Shown in pieces: positions 15,161-26,900 of a stretch of 64,000 nucleotides of DNA; the stretch's first letter is position 1, and each line of letters begins with the position of its first letter. The notes beneath the pieces were generated by a model. The model saw only the letters and a program-made list of their open reading frames with translations, did not search any database and had not been told where the DNA came from. Origin of the DNA: Phymorhynchus buccinoides. Its lineage: Eukaryota > Mollusca > Gastropoda > Neogastropoda > Raphitomidae. Location of the stretch: contig CM065687.1 of the NCBI GenBank assembly GCA_017654935.2, positions 20,995,331 through 21,059,330 of the forward strand, read 5' to 3'. Made by a program: the position numbers and the translations under genes.

Positions 15161-15851
15161 CGGATATTTATATAGCGCTTTTTATCGAGCACAAAGCGCT
15201 TTACAATCAGTATTGAAACACTCACACACACACGCACAACAGACACACACGCAAAACAGACACACACGCAAAAACAGACACACACGCAAAACAGACACAC
15301 ACACGCACGTACGTGACACGCACGAGTGTGAACGCGTTCTTGCACACAAACATACCCCACACATACCCACACACATTTCATCAAACACACAGAAAACACA
15401 TTATCACTGAAACGCACACAAACTTACTCAAGCATACACTTGTACAAACATGCGCGCACACGCACGCACACACATCACACACACACACGCGCACTCACAT
15501 ACACAAAGCACTCACGTGTACTCACACTCACAGACACATACTCACACACTCTCCTCCCCCCCCCCCCCCCCCCCCACCACTCTAGCGAACACAATCTCTC
15601 CTGCGCACCGCATAACACTAATACACATGCAAGCAGATATACCCACACAGAACACACAAACACACACACTCACTCACAGTCACACACACCTGCCTGGAAG
15701 CGCGGCCGTGGGTGTGCACACGCACACTCACATTCGCGCACACGCCCTCACATTTACATACATACACATACACGCACACAAATTACATACATACAAACAT
15801 ACGGACATACATCGCACAATCACACACACCACACACACGCACATACACACA

Positions 15852-15882
<31 letters not shown>

Positions 15883-15895
15883 GACATCGCATACA

Positions 15896-15929
<34 letters not shown>

Positions 15930-18900
15930 CCACACACACACGTGCACATGGAGATGGGGTGTTATTGGAAAGACTGCCGGAACAGATGGGTTTTCAGGTT
16001 TGTTTTGAACAATGCTAAAGATTGACTATGTCTGACAGCAGAAGGCAATGAATTCCAGAGTTTGAAGAAGAAGAAGAAGAAAGAAGAAGAAGAAGAAGAA
16101 GAAAGAAGAAGAAAGAAGAAGAAGAAGAAGAAAGACAAGAAGAAGAAGAAGAAGAAGAACAAAAGAAGAAGAACGACGACGACAGAAGTACAGTGGAACC
16201 TCCCTTACAAGACCTCCCATTATAAGACTCCCTCCCATATAAGACCTACTACTTCTCTGACTGACATTGCCCTTCTTTGTAAGCATTAAAATGACCTCCC
16301 TTATAAGACCCCTCCCTTATAAGACCCCCTCCCTTATAAGACCTCATTTTTGATGATTTTTGAAGGTCTTATAAGGGAGGTTCCACTGTACCTTTGAACT
16401 GCTTCTCCAGCTGGTCGGTGGCCGCCAGGGAGTCCAGCAGCGCCCTCTGGAAGCTGTCCAGCACACCCTGACTCCGCACAGCGCTGTAGCTAGCGTACAG
16501 GTCCTCATGGGCGTACACGTCCACCACGTTGTCCACGTCATCCTCATCCTCATCCTCGTTCTGCTCCACCGCATCAGTTGTGGTCGCCTTGTTGAACAAT
16601 ATGTATGAGTCAGACTTTCGTTGAACGAAAGTGGTTTGTGAGTTTCACCTAATTGAACTCTGGAAGTTCTGTGCTTGTAACTAAGCCTCTAATCTGTCAC
16701 TCTCTTTTTGACTCTGTGCCTTTTTCCCTTGCTTACTGTCATCTGCTATCTTACTTTTTATTTAGCATTTTGTTATTCACGTCATCATCCTCATCCTCGT
16801 TCTGCTCCTCCTCCGCATCCTTCTTATTGAACAATTGATGAACTTTTTTTAAAAAAGTAAAGGCCGTGTCAGAATATTTGATTTTGACCACACACAAAAA
16901 GTGATTGGGGGTTTCGTTCAAATGAACGTTTATTGAACACTGTTTTCTTTAAAAACAACCAACAACCCAACAACAACAAACAAACCAACCACCAAACTAA
17001 CGAACAATTGACAGAGGGAGAGAGAGAAAGATGTTTTGGTTTGATTGTTCAAATAGGGTCTATAATGTTTTATTGCCAAAGTGCTGTGATGAGATGGGAT
17101 GTTGGTAGCGGGTGTGTAGTTGTTGGGGTGAGTGGGGCGTCTGAAAGAATAATTTTAAAGCTTGTACAGTAATTACAAATTTCTTTTTTATAAATTGAAT
17201 TGTTTGGTTTCTTGTGTGTGTGTGTGTGTGTTTTGGCGTGTCCGCAGGACAATTATCCTTGTTTTGATGAAGACAAAATAAAAGTTGAGGAAGATGTGAC
17301 AAATGTCTCTCAGTCCACATAGGCTTAACTCCCACAGGCGAAGCTCTGTCCGCTTGTGCACTGACATACATACTTGGGGAATGTCTGGCCTGTAGTTAAG
17401 TTATATATCGAATCGAACCCACGAGCTCAATCTAATCTACGGCCCTCGGCCCTTTACTCAAAATGCCACAGAGCAATCCCCAATACTGCAGATGGATTTT
17501 GTTCTCTACCCAGGTAAATTTAATGGCAATTTGTGGCTGACATGTGGCTGGCGGTGAAAGGGTTAAGAGTTGCTTGAAGGTAGCAGGATCACCTGGCGGG
17601 GGTACATGCTTTCTTTTGGGTGTATGTCAGTTAAATATCATTATATATTTATGATTTTTTGCATGAAACTAGATAATAGAGTGGTCTTGGCAATAAAACT
17701 TTTTACCAAAAGGCATTAGGACACCCCAAATAAATAATTATTGAATAATTAGGTCCGGCCGACCTTCATAATCATGGTACAAAGTTTTCCAAACACTCAC
17801 TGACTCAGTGACTCACAGTCACAGTCACAGTCAACTATTTGTTAGTCATTCTGCTAGGAACGACGGAATTAGGTCAAGCCGCAGCGATTTTTCTCGTTGA
17901 AAATCCGAACCGCGATTTTGGCTATGTGCCAAACGGTCACTTCCTTTGCTTGTTTTTATTGGTGGTTATTCTTGGCGCTGACCATCCGAGTTTCTTTTTC
18001 TTTCGGGAAGCAGACACCTACTCGGTCATTCGGGAACGATCTTTTTTTACGCTAAGACGGCCGATCGCGAGAGACAAGCGATCCAATATTTGGGTCCAAT
18101 TCATTCGTTTATCATTTCTGAACGGTAACCTACATAATTCTTTAAAACAAATGCTTAGTTACATTTAATTATTTTTCTACAAGTACACCAAATTTGGTGC
18201 ATCTAGAATAAATCTCAATGCTGCTCAAGGTCTCCACAAGTCGGGAGGTGTTACGTCGAAGACTGTCGGACATGTTTTCTGTCACGCGCATGTTGATGTT
18301 GCGATCTTGTGAGTCGCACAAAAAGCTTAGGCCTAATCTGTCTAATGTTTGGGGTTGATGTTGCCCCTTTGAATAAGCTTTATTTTGGTACCAATGTTTT
18401 GTTTATTGGTAAAAAAAAAGAAAAAGTTATGGCTGTTTTATTCATCCAAACCTTGATACGGTAAGGGCCGGTAATCTTGATCAACTTTTTCTTATATAGC
18501 TCATGTAAAAAAAAAGCTATCATTTTAAAACGTCGTAACTTTCTCAATTTTCGACCGATTTTGATAATTTGGGTATCATTTTAAAGGTCTTGTCGGGCTC
18601 TTTTTTAAAATTTTATAACCACCCTACATTCTGCACATGCACTTTTAAGAAGTTTATTAGGAAGCTAAACCAAAGTTGACTTGGTTTGCAATAATGTGTT
18701 TTTTAGGCCCGTCCGATTTGTAATTAAATATTTTATTAAAAAATTAAAAATCTCATTCCCCTAATTTATTTCATTGTCAACTTACAGACAAGGGGTTTGG
18801 TTAAGCATCCTGCAAATGTTATGAAATACAAATGTGCAGACAGTCAGCAAGAGTTGCTGTTCTTACCTATAGCGTCTTCTTGCCGCGATAGAATCAAACA

Positions 18901-19910
18901 AGCCTAACCTGGCCTAACAAAATGGGTGTAAATGGAGTGAATATTTTGATTGTCCTTGTGGGTAAAAATGAAGGCGTGGCAGCTAATACCCCCCTCTCTA
19001 CACCCATTTTTCTCAAAAACTACGAAAAATAAACACAATTTGTAAATTGTGTGTTAAAATTCAGTCATTTTTCTATACAAACACATCCATTACAATTTAG
19101 AATGAAAAAAGAGGTGTTTGATCAAAATTCAAGTGACCCTGCTACCTTAAGAGGCCCTACGTCTGTGTGCTTTCGATCAAGTAATAATGTAGGAAATGGC
19201 TCAAATGATTGATTCGACCGTAGGCCGCGGTTTCTTTTTTCAGTTGAACCCCCCCCCAACAACATAATTATTATGATGGGTTCAGCACATGGCACCATAA
19301 GAAGGCAGACAGACCGATAATTTCAACACTTGTTGAAATTAAGGACAGAGTAAGCTTACTGGCTCAACCTGCTCGGTGAATTATAAAAATACAGTCCTCT
19401 AGAAGCTGCTAGCTAAAGAGACTTACAAATGTTCTTGTGAAGGACCTGCTACACGTCAACCAATACCGCACGACTGTACAATACGATTCGATCACATGGT
19501 CTCGAAGCGCGAATCGCGATTTTGTTCTTTTCGAGATTCGAGACCACGTGATTGAATCGTATCGCACAGTCGTACGATATTAGTTGACGGCCGTGCAGCA
19601 GGCCCTTTTTTAGGCATTGCTACTTTGCATTCTATCCTGTCATCATTTACTTTTACAACTTTTCACTCGCAGCTCTGCGTGCTCTACAAGCAAAATATGT
19701 TCTTCTTCTATTGGCTGCCGCTACCGTGTTTTTGTGTGTGCATAACACCTTGTCGATCATTGGATGCTCAGTGTTCTTGTTCATGTGTGTGTGTGTGTGT
19801 GTGTGTTGTGTGTGTGTGTGTGTGTGTGTGTTACTGTGTGTGTTGTGTTGTGTGTGTGTGTTGTGTGTGTGTGTGGTGTGTGTGTGTGTGTGTGTGTGTT
19901 GTGTGTGTGT

Positions 19911-19943
<33 letters not shown>

Positions 19944-21822
19944 GTAACTTGTTTTTTATGTCAACTACCTATGTGCTTTTATGTTATTTTACAAATTGTC
20001 TCTTCTGTAATATGTTATAACAATGTCTTATTTTGTCTTCAGTTTTATGTGCATCCCGAAAAACGAAATTTCTTCACTTGTTTTGGAGACAATGAAATTG
20101 CGGAATTGAATTTGAAATGAATTGAATTGTTTACCTTTCCATTAGCGCCAGCAGCAGCAGCAGCAGCTGCAGCAGTTCCAGCCAGACCAGCCTGGGATTG
20201 GGCACCGACTCTCTTAGGTTTGCCTGGCTTCGACTTCTTGGTGGAGTCTTTCTTGGCAGTGGCAGTGGCAGTGTCACCGTCAGCCTCCTCGCTGAAGCGG
20301 GCAGGGTTGTCCTGCTGGTTCTGGGGAGCTCTGGGGTTGACGTTCCCGTAGATGTGGGTGTTGTCCGCGTCGTTTTCCGTGTCGTTTTGGCTTTGGTTTT
20401 GACCGAACCCTGGACACACACACAGAGAGAGACTTCAGACTTCAGCAGACTTCAGAAACTTCTTTTACAAGGATAAGACTTTGGGCTAGTCTTCCATTCT
20501 GTCCTTTGAGGAGAGGGAGAGATTGAGAGAGGAGAGAGAGAAGAGAGTTGAGAGAGAGAGAGGAGCGTTACTCTCCTCGTCCTTGATGAGAAGAGAGAGA
20601 GGAGAGAAGCAAGGGATGAGAGAACCGATGAGAGAGGAGAGATATCTGAGAGCCTCTGGGGGAGGGAGAGGGAGAGGGAGATTAGATTGAGAGAGGGGGA
20701 GAGAGTAGAGAGGGGAAGGGGAGAGGAGGAAGGAGGAGGACAGGGAGAGGTGAGATGAAGAGGTGGGAGAGGAGAGGGTTCGAGAGAGAGAGAGAGGAGA
20801 AGAGGAGAGACGAGAAGGGAGAGAAGAGAAGATCTTGAGAGAGGAGAGAAGGGCTTGAGACCAGAGAGAGGGTAGAGAGAGAGGATAGAGGAGAGGAGAG
20901 AAGACGGAAGATAGCGAGAGAGGTGGAGAGGAGAGGGGGAGAGGAGGGAGGGAGAGGGATCGGAGAGGAGAGAGAGACTCGAGAGAGAGGAGAGGGAGAG
21001 AGAGAGAAGGGAGAGGAGAGAGAGAGAGAGAGAGAGAGGGGAGAGAGAGAGAGAGAAGGGAGAGTGAGAGAGAGAGGGAGAGAGAGAGGAGAGGGAGAGA
21101 GAGAGAGAGAGGATAGAGTAGAAAGAGAGAGCGAGAGAGGGAGTTGAGAGAGAGGAGAAGAGAGGTGAGAGAGGAAAAGTGAGTTAGGAGAGAGAGGGAG
21201 AGGTGAGTAGAGTAAGGAGGGAGAGGGCTGCGAGAGCATGCAAGAGACATAACTAGGACTGATAAATGAGAGATTGAGACAGAGAAGATGGTTAGAGAGA
21301 GGAGACTAGGGAGAGATCTAGAGAGTTTTTTGCCCGAGAGAGGGGGAGAGAGACCAGAGAGAGACTTCAGACTTCCAGACTTCTAACATCAGACATTTTA
21401 TTTTATAAGGATAAGAATTTAGGCTGGGCTAGTCTTCTTATTCTGTCCTTTGGTTCTAAGCATGCAAAACATAGTCTAAAATAATACTATAAATTGAACA
21501 TTGAGACAAAGAAAAATCGTTAACAGAAAACAATAACAGTAATCAGAAATGTAACAACGACATAGTAGAAAGAGCATCAACATCAGCAATAAAAACTAGC
21601 AAAAACAGAAAACCAACCGACCCAAATAAACAAACAAACTAACAAAGAAATAACTGAAAAGACACTACTTCCACCACAATTTACTTCTACTACGCATTAC
21701 CTCTCACTACTACGTCGCCCGCCTCCTCCTACCTCCTCCTACTACTACTATTACTACTATTACTACTACTACTACTTTTATTACTACTACTACTACTACT
21801 ACTAACTAACAGACTACTACTA

Positions 21823-21855
<33 letters not shown>

Positions 21856-22401
21856 GCGCTGCTGCTGCTTGCTGGAGAGAGAGAGTGAGGAGAGAGAGAG
21901 TGAGAGAGAAGAGTGAGAGGGGACTCGGAGAGAGAGGGAGAGAGAGAGAGAGGAAGAGAGAGTTCAGAGAGGCTATTTGAGAGAGAGATGGATGGATGAG
22001 AGAGAGAGAGAGAGAGAGAGTAGAAACGAACGACATCATTTTATTTTTATGTATCGGGTAATGAGATAAGCATTGCTTTTTTACACTCAGCCCTGTGGGC
22101 AAAACAAGAAAACTAACAGACCAACAAATAAATAATGCAAAAACATTATTAAAGTAATCATATAAGCATCAAAGCAATCCTTCAAACAACCATCAAGAAT
22201 AACAATATATACAAATATAGCAATGTAAGAGGGAGATGAGTTAAGGACAACAGACAGACAATAAGGAAATTTGAAAAGCATTGAGCGTGAAAAGCATGTG
22301 AGAGAGAGAGAGGAGAGGAGAGAGAGAGGGGGGGAGAGAGGGGGGTGGGGGGGGGGGGGGGAAGGACCTGCGGGCCCCGCCATGGGGGGGTGGGTGGGGG
22401 T

Positions 22402-22488
<87 letters not shown>

Positions 22489-23925
22489 GTGGGGGGGGGG
22501 GGGGGGGGGAGGTGGGAAGAGAAGACGGGGGGGGTGGGGGGTGGGGGGGGGGGGGGGGGGGGTGGGGGGGGGGGGGGGAGGGGGGGGGGGGGGGGGAGAC
22601 GGACGATAGCCTTGGGCATTACAATAGGTACACAGACAAGATGAATCAGACGAATATAAACAGGCATGTGTATTGTGTAATGATACATTATTTAAAAATC
22701 ATTTGTAATAATACAATCCTTGAATTTTTTCATGAAAGATGGATGACTTGATATTTGTTTTAAATACACGTGTAATGCATTCCATAGTGAACCTCCGTAA
22801 TTGTGCAGACTGGATTTATATAAATCTAATATTGGTCTATGAAGAACAATCTTGTGTATGTGTCTCTTGTTATTCAACTGAAATTTATTTGTTATTCTGG
22901 AAGGCGCCATTCCAATCATTATTTTTGTGCATAAGCCTTCCTTTGTTAAATTTTAGTTTGTTTTTGAGTGGTAGAATATTCAGAACTTTAAAATCTTCCA
23001 AAGTTAAATAACTTGATTTTAAAAGAACCAGTTTTAAAGCACGATTATAAACGCGGACAAGTGGATTCAATGGGGGTCTTGTCTTGGTCCAAAACACCCT
23101 CACTGGCACAATCCCAAAAAAGCGTTGAGGCATAGTCTATTAATGATTGGATGTGAGCACTAATGAACTGTTTCTTAGCTTCGTAAGTGATAAAAATGTT
23201 TTATTTTTGATAGCTGAAAGACTTTCTTTGATGTATGTTTGCTTAATTGAGAGATGTGGTCATTCCTGGATAGGTTATTATTAATAGTTATACCTAAAAC
23301 TTTGTGAGACATTACTTGTTCTATTTTTAAAAAATTATTTACACAAATATTTAGTGTGGTACCTTGGATGTTTTGACGTTTCTGTCTCCTAGTTATTAAG
23401 ATGTGTTTAGTTTTTAATGCGTTCAGTGACATATGGTTACAGTCAGTCCAATTCATGAGTTTATTTACGCTTTACTGCAAGTTTACATACACAGTATTTA
23501 TATTTTGATGTGACGAGTGAATCGAGGTATCATCAGCAAAGAGATCACATGAGGACGAAACAGAGAGGGGTAAATCATTGACATATAAAAACAAAAGAAT
23601 AGGGCCACCAGCTAAGAACTGAACGCTTGTGGCACGACGTGGCCACTTGTTATAACCACTGAAATTTAAAAAAAATATTTTCTACACAAACGCATTGTTG
23701 ACGTGAATACTTAGGAAAACGAAGATATAAGTGTAACATTGTCCAGCTGAAAAATTAATAAATGTATAATTTACGAAGGAGTAGAGAGTGGTCATCTGGT
23801 GTCGAAAGAGCTTTGCAAAATCTAAGAAACAGTTCTCTCTTCCTGTTGTTATTCGTCAGTTATTAATGGTTAGCAAGCCATTGGTCGACCAGATTTATGT
23901 AAAACTGTATTGGGGGAGAGTGAGA

Positions 23926-23958
<33 letters not shown>

Positions 23959-26900
23959 GAGAGAGAGAGAGATGAGGAGAGAGGACAGGAGAGGATGAGA
24001 GAGTCGAGACGCGAATGTGTTATGGAGCTACGATAGAGGAGTCTGTTATCCGAAACCCTGAATGGTGTTTGTTGGTGTGTGTGTGTGTGTTGTTGTGTGT
24101 GTGTGTGTTTGTGTGTGTGTTGTGTTTGTGCACACGTTGCGTGCGTGCGTGCGTGCGTGTGTGCTGCTTTGTGTGTGTGTGTGTGTGTGTGTGTTGTGTG
24201 TTGTGTTTGTGTGTGTGTGTTTGCGTGCACGTACGATACTCGTATGTAAGCTTACTGCGCGTACGTGCATGTCAAGTGTGTGTGACTTGCGTGTGGGTTT
24301 AAAGGCAATTAGTATTCATAAACGTCTTACTGTTCCCTGGACTAAAGGGGGTGGTAGTTTGGGTCGTAGAGAGTCTTTTGAACGGGCCATGGCCTTCTGC
24401 GATCGCTTTCTCCCCCCGCTGCGTCTGCGTGAAAAGCAAAATAGAACTTGTAAAACATCATGGTATCATTGCATTGTAAAAGATCAAAACAAATTTCGCT
24501 TTTTGTATAATACATCTTTGTTTTATTTTTAGTAAATATTTTCCAAGGTTTGTTAGCTCAACAAACATATTATTATGTGACCCCGCACCACGAATGGGAA
24601 ATTAAGCGTCACAAATGACCATTCTGAGGAAATGGCACAGTTGGAAACTTCAGGCAATTCTCTTTCTAATGAAATAAAAAAACATTCTTGTATTTTTTTT
24701 CTCTCGGAGTTATGAACATTTAAAGTTGGTAAGGTGACCGTTAGCCATTTTGAGAAACCACAGTCTAAAGTATATCCTAATCCTATGATACATGCACAAG
24801 CCTACTTCACCTGAATTCTCTTTGACAGGACTGACCTGATGAAAAATGACGACAACGACGACGACGCATGATTGCGAGAGATGATGACACCGACGGCTGT
24901 CCACAAAGCAATCCAGTGGTGGTTTGGTGCTATCCTTCGGAGCTGAAACCTCCCCACACAACCAGGTGAGTAAGTGGAAAATGTACATGTATTCCAGCGT
25001 GCGTGCGTGCGTGTGTGTGTGTGGTTTGTGTGTGTGTGTGTGGTGTGTTTGTGTGTGTTGTGTGTTGTGTGTTGTTTTGTGTGTGTGAAAGAAACAGTGT
25101 GATCAAAGTGTGTGTGGGTGGGTGTGTGGTGTGTGTGTGCATGCGAGTGTGTGTTTTTGTATACATGTGTGTATGTCCTCTCTCCAAACATGACCTTGAC
25201 CGAAATTCATTTTTCATTCCCTTCTGTTCTCGCACCCTTTATTCCCCTCCCCAGCCGGCCGACCCCCCCCCCTTCTTCCCCACCTCCGCCCGCCCTACCC
25301 ACCCTCCCCCCCTCTTCTCCCTTCCCCTCAAGGGGCCCCTTCTCTCTCTCCTCCTTCGTCCCCTCCCCGCCACTTTTTTTTTATAGCCGACCGAGGCATT
25401 TTTCTTCTTAGATTTCATTGTGCCGTCCCTATTTCGTGGACGGCAACGGTAGAATTCGCTACATGCTACGAAAACTCCTGCCGTGCCGGTGCCGCCGACA
25501 GTGCCGGTGACTTGCCGTTGGCGTTTCGTGTCTTCTGGATTCAAGCACTGAGTAGAAACTTAGTTTTGAGCGATTTAACACGACATATTTTTTTTGCGTT
25601 TGTCGTTGCCGTCGCCGTGCCGTTTCCGTGCATGAGGATTTCCAGCTTAAAGGTGGACCCTGACGGAAGAGTTTTTGCAAGAAAACACGTCGATGTCACC
25701 AGAAAGACAGCATTTTCAAGGGTTTGAACACTCACTTTGCTCTGGTTTCTTTTAAATTAAACCGTAAAAACGGCGATTCCCCTTGGCGGAGATGCCGGAG
25801 AGAGTAGCCATTTGGAATGGGGTGGGTGTAGGTCACTCATTGTGGTTGAAGCGTTTTTTCTTTTTTTTGTAGTGCAGTAAAAAAAAAAAAAGGAGATATT
25901 CCTTTGTTGTGAGCGAAACTCCTTTAGATAAATGTATAAAATTTAAAAAAGAAAATAAAATAAAAGGCTTGTATTGCGAAAATTTCATGCAAACGATTTG
26001 GCGGCCATTAAAAAAGAGACGGCACAACGCCTTCTCTTTGGTTGAAAGAAATTTTACTTCCAGCACCTCCGCCAAGGAAAAATCACAGATTTGGACGGTT
26101 TGATTTCTAGGAAACCAGAGGCAAATGTGGGTGTTCCGATTCCTGAAAAGGTTGTCTTTCTGGTGATCTAGACGCGTTTCTTACACAAAAAACTCATCCA
26201 TCACGGTGCGCCCTTTAATTATAGGCCCATCACCCGGTGTGTTGCAGTTGCGGCCCTGTTCCATCATTTAGACCTTGCAGCCCGTGAAGCGAGCAGTGAC
26301 CAGCGTGCATTGTCGCAGGACCCGTCTCCCCCGCATTGACCACAGGCATGGGAACAGTCTCGGAGCCCACTGCTTCTCCAACACAGGACTGCCCAGTAAC
26401 AAACATCAGTTAATCCTTTCACCGCCAAATTCGCATTTTATCACCACAGTGGATTTAAAACCTATTTAACTAAAAAAAGCATCAAAATTGGGGTATATTT
26501 TTATTATCCAAAGACCCTATTGTCGTATGTTGTGGGAAGTAAGGATAAACTTTTACTTTATATATGTCACCAGAATAATCCCCCAATACTGCAGATAGGA
26601 TTTTGTTCTATAACAAGGTAAATTTAATGGATAAGTATTTGCTGAAATATGGCTGGCTGGCGGTGAAAGGGTTAAATCACATGAAAACAAACAGGGCGCA
26701 GACAAGATACTTTTTAACCCTTTCAACGCTAGCCATTCCTAAGCCAAAATTTACCATTAAACTTAACAGGGGTAGAGAAAATATTTCTGTCTTCAATATT
26801 GGGAATTCCTCTGTTACGGGTATAACTTGAGGCCTATCCTTACTTCCCAAAACTAAGAACAGAAAGGTTCAATAAGGGATGGGCCTTTTAGTGACATGGG

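Noticed and set aside
16191..16388. Introner that created its own intron
   Set aside because: Only the donor side coincides with the element. The intron extends to 13589 and no acceptor lies at the other end of the MITE.
20486..21250. A 254-codon Ser/Leu-rich frame
   Set aside because: It is the translation of the GA/CT repeat and has no complexity of its own.
22182..22688. Poly-Pro and poly-Gly frames
   Set aside because: Translations of the poly-G tract.
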